Of a stretch of DNA of 64,000 nucleotides, positions 40,110-47,967 are shown piece after piece. The DNA is taken from contig CAJTVP010000004.1 in NCBI GenBank assembly GCA_910580205.1, positions 71,965-135,964 of the forward strand. The letters run 5' to 3'. This stretch comes from an uncultured Eggerthellaceae bacterium (GTDB taxonomy: Bacteria > Actinomycetota > Coriobacteriia > Coriobacteriales > Eggerthellaceae). The notes below the pieces were generated by a model. The model had not been told where the DNA came from. It saw nothing but the letters and a program-made list of their open reading frames with translations, and ran no database searches. Every line of letters begins with the position of its first letter. Positions within the stretch are counted from its first letter, which is position 1. A program made the translations under genes and the position numbers.

Positions 40110-41473
40110 CGGCGGTCGTCGACGTGCTTCGCTTTGCCGAGCGCCCGCTCGATCCCGCCCGGCTCCACCAGCTGCACCTTCACGCCCACGAGGAGCACGC
40201 CTTTGAGCTTCTCTTCGATGCGGCGTCGCATGGCGTCCATCTCCTCGAAGGAATCGCTGAATGAATCAGGGCGGATCTCCGTTTGCACGGTGAGCGCATC
40301 CATCCCATCCTTCGTCTCCACGATGATGCGGTAGTGCGGGGTGACCTCGTCCACTTTGGTGAGGACGTCCTCGATCTGGGACGGGAAGACGTTCGTGCCG
40401 CGGATGATGAGCATGTCATCCGACCGGGCGCGGACCTTGTCCATGCGCGCGTGGGTGCGGCCGCACGGGCACGGCTCTTTGGTCACGCGCGTGAGGTCGT
40501 GGGTGCGATACCGCAGGACCGGGATGGCCTGCTTGTCCAAGGGGGTGAGCACGAGCTCTCCCTGCTCCCCTTCCGCCACGGGCTCTCCGGTGACGGGATC
40601 CACCACCTCCCAGAGGAAGTGGTCCTCGGCGATGTGCTGCTGGTTCCGCGAAGCCAGGCATTCTCCCGACACGCCCGGCCCCATGACCTCGGTGAGGCCG
40701 TAGTTGTCCGTGCAGACGATGTGCATGCGCCGCTCTATCTCCGCTTTCAGGCCTGGTGGGCAGGGCTCACCGCCGAACAGTCCCACGCGCAGGGGCGACG
40801 CCTCCCAGTCGTAGCCCAGCTGCTCGCCCACCTCGCAGATGTGCATGGCGTAAGAGGGCGTGGCGATGAGCACGGTGGTGCCGTAATCCTCGATCATCTT
40901 GATGTGGCGCTCCGTGTTGCCCGAACCCGCCGGGATCATGGTGCAACCGAGCTTCTGGAGCCCGTAGTGCAGGCCGAATCCCCCGGTGAACATGCCATAG
41001 CCGAAGGCCATCTGGGCGTTGTCCTGCGGGACGACGCCCGCCATCTGCACCAGGCGCGCGATGCAGTCGCTCCACACATCCATATCCGCATCGGTGTACC
41101 CCACGACGATGGGCGTGCCGGTGGTGCCGGATGAAGCGTGGATCTCACGCACGTCGTCCAAGCTGACGGCGAACATGCCATAGGGGTACGTCTCGCGCAG
41201 GGCCGTCTTGTCCGTGAATGGGAGCGATCGGATGTCTTCCAGTTCTCGGATGTCATCCGGGCTCACGCCGGAGGCGTCCATGAGATCGCGGTAATAGGGC
41301 ACGCGTTCGTAGGTGTAGCGCACCTGGCGCTTCAGCTTCTCCAACTGGAGCGCTTCGATGCGCTCTCTGTCAGCGAGCTCCATTTCAGGATCGAACACGG
41401 GAAGCTGGTCGTATGCGCCCGCTTGGGCTGCGCGGATGGCATCTCCCTTTCTCCGGATGTCGAAGGTCTCCAT
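40106..41473 (-). CDS. paaK: phenylacetate-CoA ligase family protein (copy 1)
   Basis: About 455 residues of the ANL superfamily. It has the HASSGTTGTPIVVGYT phosphate loop, the GYGMFTGGFGLHYG and FGGEPCPPG segments, the DNYGLTEVMGPGV adenylate motif and RIMDKV-like hinge, and the IKNVFPSQIE-type IIRGTNVFPSQIE motif. It activates aryl acids to CoA thioesters, or runs in reverse from aryl-acetyl-CoA to make ATP. Its neighbours iorA, iorB and an ACT gene in the same direction suggest the products are phenylacetate- or indoleacetate-type acids. The ATG at 41473 lies 5 bp after the ACT gene stop; the GTG at 41482 is an alternative. Confidence 0.9.
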   Translation of the reverse strand: METFDIRRKGDAIRAAQAGAYDQLPVFDPEMELADRERIEALQLEKLKRQVRYTYERVPYYRDLMDASGVSPDDIRELEDIRSLPFTDKTALRETYPYGMFAVSLDDVREIHASSGTTGTPIVVGYTDADMDVWSDCIARLVQMAGVVPQDNAQMAFGYGMFTGGFGLHYGLQKLGCTMIPAGSGNTERHIKMIEDYGTTVLIATPSYAMHICEVGEQLGYDWEASPLRVGLFGGEPCPPGLKAEIERRMHIVCTDNYGLTEVMGPGVSGECLASRNQQHIAEDHFLWEVVDPVTGEPVAEGEQGELVLTPLDKQAIPVLRYRTHDLTRVTKEPCPCGRTHARMDKVRARSDDMLIIRGTNVFPSQIEDVLTKVDEVTPHYRIIVETKDGMDALTVQTEIRPDSFSDSFEEMDAMRRRIEEKLKGVLLVGVKVQLVEPGGIERALGKAKHVDDRR

Positions 41474-41478
41474 GCGCC

Positions 41479-41913
41479 TCACGCTCCCATGCGCCCAGAG
41501 GCGCGTCCCAGATCTTCTTGATCCGCGATCGTGAGCGGACTGGCGGCCAAAGCCGCTGCGGCCCGTTCGATATCATCGGTCTTGACGGCGATGTAGGTGG
41601 AGATGAGCGAATAGCTGTAGGACACGTTGATGCCGTATTCAGCGATGAGCTTCATGACGCGAGCCAGCTCTCCTGGAACGTCTTCCAGATACACGCAGAG
41701 CACATCGGTCTCCGCATGGGCCACGCCTTCATCCTCCAACGCGCGGATGGCGGCATCAGGATCATCCACGATGAACCGCCCGATGCCATAATCTCCCGTA
41801 TCGGAAATGGAATACCCCTTCACGCTCACGTTCGCGCTCTCGAGCACCTGCAGGATGCGAGCCAGATGCCCCGGCCGGCTCTGCAGAAACGCGCTGATCT
41901 GCCGCACTGCCAT
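41479..41913 (-). CDS. tandem ACT-domain protein (copy 1)
   Basis: About 144 residues made of two ACT units. The first (about 1-65) begins VRQISAFLQSRPGHLARILQVLE and the second (about 72-140) begins VLCVYLEDVPGELARVMKLI. ACT domains bind amino acids. Located between iorB and paaK, it probably senses an aromatic amino acid or aryl acid. It has no DNA-binding domain, so it may act on the neighbouring enzymes directly. GTG 41922 is an alternative start overlapping the iorB stop. Confidence 0.85.
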   Translation of the reverse strand: MAVRQISAFLQSRPGHLARILQVLESANVSVKGYSISDTGDYGIGRFIVDDPDAAIRALEDEGVAHAETDVLCVYLEDVPGELARVMKLIAEYGINVSYSYSLISTYIAVKTDDIERAAAALAASPLTIADQEDLGRASGRMGA

Positions 41914-41918
41914 CGTCC

Positions 41919-42503
41919 TCACGCTCCCCTTTCCCGCTCGCGCGCAGAGGCCGCTCCCGCCGCGAACGCCTTCAGGTTGACATCCACGGTCTTGGGAGGC
42001 ACCGTGGCTTTGATGGCCCCTTCCCAGGCGCTCTCAGGGAAGCCCAGAGCCGACGAGGCCGCGCCCAAGAGCACGAGATTCGCCGCTTTCCCGTTGCCCG
42101 CTTCACGGGCGATCCCTTCTGCCGGGATGACGTGGGCATGGAGCTCATCCAAGCGCTCATCAAGGTCAACCGGCACCGCGGCGCGCCCCGTGAGCACGCT
42201 CGCTGGGCGGATGGTCTCATCGTTGACGATGAGCGAGCCATCCAGCTTGAGGGAGGAGACGTTGCGCAGCGCTTCCATCTTCTCGAAAGCGATGATGATG
42301 TCCGCCTCTCCCTCTCCCACGACCATGGATGCCACATCATCCCCGATGGCGACCATGGTGGACACCGCGCCTCCGCGCTGGGCCATGCCATGTATCTCCG
42401 AGACCTTCACGTTGCGACCGGCGTTGAGCGCAGCGTGGGCGAGCACGTGGGCTGCCAAGATGGTCCCTTGGCCGCCCACGCCGCACAGTATCATCTTCGT
42501 CAT
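41919..42503 (-). CDS. iorB: indolepyruvate:ferredoxin oxidoreductase, beta subunit
   Basis: 194 residues, the pyruvate-ferredoxin-oxidoreductase gamma-type domain. It starts MTKMILCGVGGQGTILAAHVLA and has the GMAQRGGAVSTMVAIG segment typical of IorB. With IorA it oxidises aryl pyruvates (from Trp, Phe, Tyr) to aryl-acetyl-CoA, reducing ferredoxin. The ATG at 42503 has a full AGGAGG 4 bp upstream and lies 8 bp after the iorA stop. Confidence 0.95.
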   Translation of the reverse strand: MTKMILCGVGGQGTILAAHVLAHAALNAGRNVKVSEIHGMAQRGGAVSTMVAIGDDVASMVVGEGEADIIIAFEKMEALRNVSSLKLDGSLIVNDETIRPASVLTGRAAVPVDLDERLDELHAHVIPAEGIAREAGNGKAANLVLLGAASSALGFPESAWEGAIKATVPPKTVDVNLKAFAAGAASARERERGA

Positions 42504-42511
42504 GGTGCCTC

Positions 42512-44239
42512 CTAACGGATGATGGCGTTGAACCGGCAGTACTGCGCGCACTGGCCGCATCCGATGCACATGGCTGGGTCGATGTAGGAAAGGCCAGTAT
42601 CCGGATACTTCCCGATGGCCGGGCAGCCGAGCGTCAAGCACACGCCGCAACCCGTGCAGCACGCCACATAATACGGTTCGGCTTTCACGCGCTCTTTGAG
42701 GACGCAGGGGCTCTTGAAGATGATGACGTCCAAACGCTCCCTCTCAGCGAACGCTTCTTTGAGCGCAGCACGGACCGCGTGCATGTCGTTCGGGTCCACC
42801 GTGGAGACGCGATCAGCGCCCAGCGCGGTGATGAGGCCCTCCAGGTCTATCTCGCGGGCCGGGCGGTCCTGCAGCGCCTCGCCGTTGAAGGGATTGCCCT
42901 GGCGTCCCGTCATGGCCGTCGTGCGGTTGTCCAAGATGCAGACGGTGCCCGCACCGGCGTTGTAGATGGTGGACAGAAGCGAGCTCAAGCCGGAATGGGA
43001 GAAGGTGGAGTCTCCGATGACGGCTGCCACAGGGCGTTCGGAATCAGCCCCCAAGGCCAGCTCCAGGCCGTGCGCCATGGAGACGGAGGCGCCCATGTCA
43101 ACGCAGGTGTCCATGGCGGACAGCGGCGGCAGCGCGCCCAGCGTGTAGCAGCCGATATCCCCGCAGATGATGGCTTTCTGCCGCGTGAGCTCCTTGAAGA
43201 CGAGCCGATGCGGGCAGCCGGGGCAGAGCGCGGGCGGCCGAGCGGGCAGGTCTTCCACGCCCCGGACGCCATGGGGAACGGCAAGGCCGAACGCTTCGCG
43301 GATGAGATTGGGAGAGAGCTCGCCGAAGCCGGGGAGCTCGAAAGGCGGCTCTGAGACGGAGATGCCCAGCGCGCTCACCGCGTCATGGAGATAGGTGGAT
43401 GCCTCCTCCACCACGTAGACCGCCTCAACGCTCTTCGCGAAGGCGCGCACCGTCTTCTCCGGCAGAGGCCACGTCACGCCCAGCTTCAGGACGGAGGCCT
43501 CCGGCAGCGCTTCGGCCACATGCTGATAAGCCGCCCCCGCGCAGATGACGCCCATCTCCCGGGACTTCTCGATCACCTCATTCGGCGCTTCTGAATCCGC
43601 CCACGCTTTGAGCGCGGATGCGCGCTCAAGCTGCGCCATGCGGCGAGGACGGGCGAAAGCGGGCATCATCACCCACTTGGCGGGATCCGACGCGAAAGAG
43701 GTGACGCGCGGCTCTTCTGGTCGCACCCCTCGCTCAACGGGGGATTTCGTATGGGAGATGCGCACCGTGGAGCGGACCATGACGGGAACATCGAAGCGCT
43801 CAGACGCTTCGAAGGCCTGGCGGGTGAAGTCATAGGCTTCCTGGGAATCCGCAGGGTCGAAGAGGGGCACCTGGGCCGCCTGGGCGTAGAAATGGGAATC
43901 CTGCTCGTTCTGGGAGGAATGCATCCCTGGATCATCGGCCACGAGCAGCACCAAGCCGCCCGCGACCCCGGTGTAGGCGGCGGTGAACAGAGGGTCGGCG
44001 GCCACGTTCACGCCCACATGCTTGCACGTGAACAGGCTGCGCACACCGGCAGCCGCAGCTCCCAACGCCACCTCCAGCGCCACCTTCTCATTCACGCACC
44101 ACTCGGCGTGGACATCCGCATGCGCTCCGAACGCCTCCAGCGTCTCTGTGGAGGGCGTGCCGGGATACCCCGCGCCTATGCGCGCGCCGGCGTCATGAGC
44201 GCCTTGCGCCACCGCCTCGTTTCCTGAGAGAAGCTCCAT
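42512..44239 (-). CDS. iorA: indolepyruvate:ferredoxin oxidoreductase, alpha subunit
   Basis: 575 residues. The N-terminal pyrimidine-binding half (GNEAVAQGAHDAGARIGAGYPGTPS) is followed by the TPP-binding half with CPGCPHR, GDIGCYTLG and the GDSTFSHSG ... ILDNRTTAMTG motif. The C-terminal ferredoxin domain has two 4Fe-4S sites (CTGCGVCLTLGCP and CIGCGQCAQYC). It is the catalytic subunit of the aryl-pyruvate oxidoreductase. The ATG at 44239 is preferred; an in-frame ATG at 44275 overlaps the FHA gene end. Reduced ferredoxin could be used by the Ech hydrogenase encoded 7 kb upstream on the same strand. Confidence 0.96.
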   Translation of the reverse strand: MELLSGNEAVAQGAHDAGARIGAGYPGTPSTETLEAFGAHADVHAEWCVNEKVALEVALGAAAAGVRSLFTCKHVGVNVAADPLFTAAYTGVAGGLVLLVADDPGMHSSQNEQDSHFYAQAAQVPLFDPADSQEAYDFTRQAFEASERFDVPVMVRSTVRISHTKSPVERGVRPEEPRVTSFASDPAKWVMMPAFARPRRMAQLERASALKAWADSEAPNEVIEKSREMGVICAGAAYQHVAEALPEASVLKLGVTWPLPEKTVRAFAKSVEAVYVVEEASTYLHDAVSALGISVSEPPFELPGFGELSPNLIREAFGLAVPHGVRGVEDLPARPPALCPGCPHRLVFKELTRQKAIICGDIGCYTLGALPPLSAMDTCVDMGASVSMAHGLELALGADSERPVAAVIGDSTFSHSGLSSLLSTIYNAGAGTVCILDNRTTAMTGRQGNPFNGEALQDRPAREIDLEGLITALGADRVSTVDPNDMHAVRAALKEAFAERERLDVIIFKSPCVLKERVKAEPYYVACCTGCGVCLTLGCPAIGKYPDTGLSYIDPAMCIGCGQCAQYCRFNAIIR

Positions 44240-44243
44240 CCTG

Positions 44244-44699
44244 TCATTCCTCTCCGTCGTCGAATATGAACCCATATCGGCCGATCTGCACGAAATCGCC
44301 CGGTTCCAGCATCTTGTTCGTGACCGAGCGGTTGTTCACCCAAACGCCGTTGAAGGATTGCTCATCCTGGATGACATAGGCTCCGTTGCTTTGCTGGATG
44401 CTGGCGTGCAGGCGCGAGACGGTCATGTCGTTCAAGAAGACCTCATACTGGGGGTCCCGCCCGATCAGCGTCTTGTCGGCGGTCAGCTTGTATTCCGCCC
44501 TTCTCTGCGGCCCGCGGACCATGCGCAGAAGCGGCGCTTTCGCCAAAGCATCAGACCCGCTCGCCGGTTTGGGCTCTGGCGCGGGAGCCTCCACGGGAGA
44601 GAAGCTCTGGGTGGTCCCAGACAGCTTGAACCCGCAGACCTCGCACATGCTCTGGCCGCTTTTCAGCGGAGATTGGCAGATGGGGCAAGCATCATGCAT
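44244..44699 (-). CDS. zinc-ribbon FHA-domain protein
   Basis: 151 residues starting after GAAAGGA. An N-terminal zinc ribbon (CPIC ... CEVC, residues 5-22) and a Pro/Ala linker precede a forkhead-associated domain (about residues 72-150) with GRD, SRLHASI, the NG pair in SFNGVWVNN and the terminal IGRYGFIF strand. FHA domains bind phosphothreonine, so it is likely a target or adaptor of a Ser/Thr kinase encoded elsewhere. It resembles the PASTA protein at 7527 in having an N-terminal zinc ribbon. It sits between dacA and iorA, 4 bp before iorA. Confidence 0.85.
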   Translation of the reverse strand: MHDACPICQSPLKSGQSMCEVCGFKLSGTTQSFSPVEAPAPEPKPASGSDALAKAPLLRMVRGPQRRAEYKLTADKTLIGRDPQYEVFLNDMTVSRLHASIQQSNGAYVIQDEQSFNGVWVNNRSVTNKMLEPGDFVQIGRYGFIFDDGEE

Positions 44700-44736
44700 A
44701 GCGCATCCTTTCTCATGGGAGAGCGCGCAGAGGGCG

Positions 44737-46206
44737 TCAGGCGTTCTCCAGGAGCAATGGGGTGTCGTTGATGATAACGGACTCGGCTTGCGTGGGCTCA
44801 TTCGAGAACGATCGCATGGCCTTGTCCCACCAGATCCCGATCCCTTCGAAGAGGTTGGGCGCGGCCACCGTTTCGCACGCGACGACATCCACCTCAGCGA
44901 CGACGCTGTTGTTCTGCCAGAACGTCGCTTTCCCCACGGTCTGACCAGCCGTGACGCCGCCTCCCACATCGAACAGATCGAAGCTCTGGCTCACATTCCC
45001 ATTGGGCGCGAACACGGCCACGGATGCATCCGGGTCAGCGAACGTGGCGGGCACCGTTTTGTCCACCCATCCGGACAAGGCCACGTCAGCCACGATCGGC
45101 ACCTCCCGCTCCTGCCCATCGATGCGCATCTGAGCGGTCTGGGAGGAATGGGCCAGCTTGTAGTCCACTTGATTGTTGAACACCCAGTCGTAGAGCGTGG
45201 TGCAATCGATGAACCGCTGCTCTTCCGAGGTGGATTTCAAGATGATGGCGTACAGCTCCTCACCCTCTCGCTCGCATGCGCCAGCGAAGCATGGGCCCGC
45301 CAGCTCGGCGTTGCCCGTCTTGATGCCGCACGCGCCCTCATACGCGCCCAGAAGCTCATCGGTGGTCTCCACCGTGACGGTGATGTCCTCCCCTGCGCGC
45401 TTCACGGCCAGCTCCGCCTCTTTCAGATCCACCAGAGAGCGGAACTCCTCCATCTTCATGGCGTAAGCGCTGATGATGCTCACTTCGCGCGCCGTGCTGT
45501 GCAGATCAGACCCGAACTGATCATCGTCCAAACCGTGCGGATTCGTGAACAAGGTGTTCGTGCATCCGAGCTCGGTGGCCTTCTCGTTCATGCGCGCCAC
45601 GAACGCATCCACCGTTCGAGCGGGATCGTCAGGATCGATCGCGCTGCCATCATGCCGATGGAGCGAGCGCCCATCCTCTTTCGACTGCTTCTGGAACTGC
45701 GCTCCCAGCGTCTCCGCGATGGCGACGGCCGCATCGTTGCCAGAAGGGACCATGAGCCCTTTGAGCGCGTCCGCCATGGAAAGCTCATCCCCTGCGCGCA
45801 GATCGGACGTGGAGCCGCCCACGTTGGCGGCGGAAGAGCTCACGGTGACCCGCTGGCCCATGTCTCCCTGCTCCAACGCCAGCACCGCCGTCATGATCTT
45901 CGTGACGGACGCGATCTGGGCGGGGGCATCCGCATTGCGCGCGAAGAACTCCTCCCCTTCCGCGTTGCAGACATAGGCGTATTCAGCCCCGATGGTGGGG
46001 CATGATGTGGCCTTGATGCCGCGCTCTCCCATGGCCTCGCCGTAGATGATGTCCGATTTGCGCACATCGGCGAAGGCTTCTTCGAACGCGCCGCAGACGA
46101 GCGTGGATGCGATGAGGGCGCACAGGCACGCGCGGAACAGCCGCCCGGAAAGATGGAAGCGCGCCGCGGAGGCGCGCTCATGGGAACGAGGAACGCTAAA
46201 GAGCAT
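44737..46206 (-). CDS. dacA: serine-type D-Ala-D-Ala carboxypeptidase (DacA/PBP5 family)
   Basis: 489 residues. A signal sequence (about 20-46, RACLCALIASTLVCG) is followed by the peptidase S11 domain with the three active-site motifs SVTK (100-103), SGN (155-157) and KTG (in GIKTGNAEL). A C-terminal beta domain resembles the PBP5 tail, and no clear C-terminal membrane anchor follows. It trims the terminal D-Ala from peptidoglycan stem peptides outside the cell. The ATG at 46206 overlaps the upstream ACT gene by 11 bp, so a wall enzyme is translationally coupled to an amino-acid sensor. The longer frame to 46398 is only the shadow of that gene. Confidence 0.92.
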   Translation of the reverse strand: MLFSVPRSHERASAARFHLSGRLFRACLCALIASTLVCGAFEEAFADVRKSDIIYGEAMGERGIKATSCPTIGAEYAYVCNAEGEEFFARNADAPAQIASVTKIMTAVLALEQGDMGQRVTVSSSAANVGGSTSDLRAGDELSMADALKGLMVPSGNDAAVAIAETLGAQFQKQSKEDGRSLHRHDGSAIDPDDPARTVDAFVARMNEKATELGCTNTLFTNPHGLDDDQFGSDLHSTAREVSIISAYAMKMEEFRSLVDLKEAELAVKRAGEDITVTVETTDELLGAYEGACGIKTGNAELAGPCFAGACEREGEELYAIILKSTSEEQRFIDCTTLYDWVFNNQVDYKLAHSSQTAQMRIDGQEREVPIVADVALSGWVDKTVPATFADPDASVAVFAPNGNVSQSFDLFDVGGGVTAGQTVGKATFWQNNSVVAEVDVVACETVAAPNLFEGIGIWWDKAMRSFSNEPTQAESVIINDTPLLLENA

Positions 46207-46618
46207 AGATGTCTTCGGGCTTTGCGATCCTGAAGCCCGCATCCTCCAAGGCGGAATCGATGTCTTCGCCATCGATCTTGAACACGTCGATGGCCTCATC
46301 ATCCCCCGCTTTGAAGCAATAGCCGTATTCGATGTTGAGCCCTGCCCGATCGCAGAACTCAAGGAGCTCCGCCAAGCCGCCGGGGCGATTGGGCACATAG
46401 ACGGCGTTCACCTGCGTGACCGCCGCGCGGAATCCCGCCTCGGTCAGCCTCTTCGCCACCTTCTCCGGCTCATCGCAGAAGATGCGGGCGATGCCGAAGT
46501 CTTGCGTGTCGGCCAGGAACAGCGCATGCATGTTGACGCCGTCATCGGCGATCTGGCGCGTCAGGCGCGATAACGTGCCCTTTTCGTTCTGAAGGAACAC
46601 GGTCAGCTGTGAGATCAT
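46196..46618 (-). CDS. tandem ACT-domain protein (copy 2)
   Basis: 140 residues in two ACT units. The first (about 1-65) begins ISQLTVFLQNEKGTLSRLTRQI and the second (about 70-135) begins NAVYVPNRPGGLAELLEFCDRA. It pairs with paaK copy 2 upstream (4-nt overlap), just as copy 1 pairs with paaK copy 1. Probably a sensor of an amino acid or its keto acid. The two copies share domain layout but clearly differ in sequence. Confidence 0.85.
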   Translation of the reverse strand: MISQLTVFLQNEKGTLSRLTRQIADDGVNMHALFLADTQDFGIARIFCDEPEKVAKRLTEAGFRAAVTQVNAVYVPNRPGGLAELLEFCDRAGLNIEYGYCFKAGDDEAIDVFKIDGEDIDSALEDAGFRIAKPEDIYAL

Positions 46619-47922
46619 GCGGTGGCCTCCCTTTTGTCGATGACGCGTTTCGCTTTGCCCATGGAGCGTTCGATGGACTTCGGCTCCACGATCTTCACAT
46701 CCACGGCTATCTGGAGATTGCCCTTGAGCTCCGCCTGGAGCCGCGCTTTGAGATCTTCCAGCTTCCGGACCTCGTCGATGGGGAAATCCGGTTCCGTCTC
46801 CACCAAAAGCTCCATGGCATCCAAGGGACCTTTGTTCGTGAGGATGATCTGGTATTGGGTGGCGATCTCTGGGAAGGCGGTGATGACCTGCTCTATCTGG
46901 GATGGGAAGACGTTCACGCCGCGGATGATCATCATGTCGTCCGTGCGGCCGCGCAGACGGTCGATCTTGCGGTGCGTGCGCCCGCAGGCGCACGGCTCTG
47001 AGTTGATGCGGGTGACGTCCCGCGTGCGGTAACGGATGAGCGGGCTGCACTGCCGGGTGAGCGTGGTGATGACCAGCTCTCCCCATTCGCCGTCAGGGAG
47101 CAGCTCACCGGTGTCCGGATCGATGATCTCGCAATAGAACTGGTCCTCCGCGATATGCAAACCGCCCCGCTCGATGCATTCCATGGCGACGCCCGGTCCC
47201 ATGATCTCAGAGAGGCCGTACACGTCGCAATACTGCACGCCCAGCTTGTCAGCGATCTCCTGGCGCATGTTCTCCGAAGCGGGCTCGGCGCCGCAGATGA
47301 CGCCGGAGATCTTGAAATCCTTCGCCGGGTCGTAGCCCATCTCGATGGCGGTGTCCGCGATGTAGAGCGCATAGGAGGGCGTGCAAGCCAGGATGTCCGT
47401 GTCGCAGTCAGCCAGGAACTGCACTTGCCGCTTGGTGTTGCCCGAAGAGGCGGGGATGACCGTGCAGCCCATGGCCTCGCCGCCCGCATGGCCTCCCAGG
47501 CCACCGGTGAACAGGCCGTAGCCATAGGACACTTGGAGGGTGGATTCGTCCGAGCCGCCCACCATGGCGATCCCGCGGGCGAAGCACTCTCCCCAGTGCT
47601 CCAGGTCAGCCTTGGTGTGCCCCACCACCGTGGCCTGGCCCGTGGTGCCAGAGGAAGCATGGATGCGGGCCACGTCTTTCATGGGAACGGCGAACAGGCC
47701 GAACGGATAGGCATCGCGCATGTCCTGCTTCACCACGAAGGGGAATTTCGCCAGATCTTCGAGCGTCTCCAGATCCTCCGGCGCTACGCCCGCCTCATCG
47801 AAGGACGCGCGGAAGAAATCCACGTTCTCATAGGCGTGCTTGACCGCCCACTTCATGCGCTCAAGCTGAAGCGCTGCCAGCTCCTCGCGCGGCATGGTCT
47901 CTATCTCAGGTTGGAAATACAT
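46615..47922 (-). CDS. paaK: phenylacetate-CoA ligase family protein (copy 2)
   Basis: 435 residues, the usual PaaK length. It carries HASSGTTGQATVVGHTKAD, YGYGLFTGGLGGH, CGAEPASENMRQEI, DVYGLSEIMGPGV and IIRGVNVFPSQIEQV, the full set of ANL motifs. Same family as the gene at 40106 but distinct in the N-terminus and loops, so a different acid preference is likely. It is first in the run paaK-ACT-dacA-FHA-iorA-iorB-ACT-paaK-gluQ and starts behind AAAGGAG, 45 bp after the VanW gene. Confidence 0.92.
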   Translation of the reverse strand: MYFQPEIETMPREELAALQLERMKWAVKHAYENVDFFRASFDEAGVAPEDLETLEDLAKFPFVVKQDMRDAYPFGLFAVPMKDVARIHASSGTTGQATVVGHTKADLEHWGECFARGIAMVGGSDESTLQVSYGYGLFTGGLGGHAGGEAMGCTVIPASSGNTKRQVQFLADCDTDILACTPSYALYIADTAIEMGYDPAKDFKISGVICGAEPASENMRQEIADKLGVQYCDVYGLSEIMGPGVAMECIERGGLHIAEDQFYCEIIDPDTGELLPDGEWGELVITTLTRQCSPLIRYRTRDVTRINSEPCACGRTHRKIDRLRGRTDDMMIIRGVNVFPSQIEQVITAFPEIATQYQIILTNKGPLDAMELLVETEPDFPIDEVRKLEDLKARLQAELKGNLQIAVDVKIVEPKSIERSMGKAKRVIDKREATA

Positions 47923-47967
47923 GCCCCTCTTCGCTCCTTTCGCGATGGCCTTCCGGCCATTTGCGGT

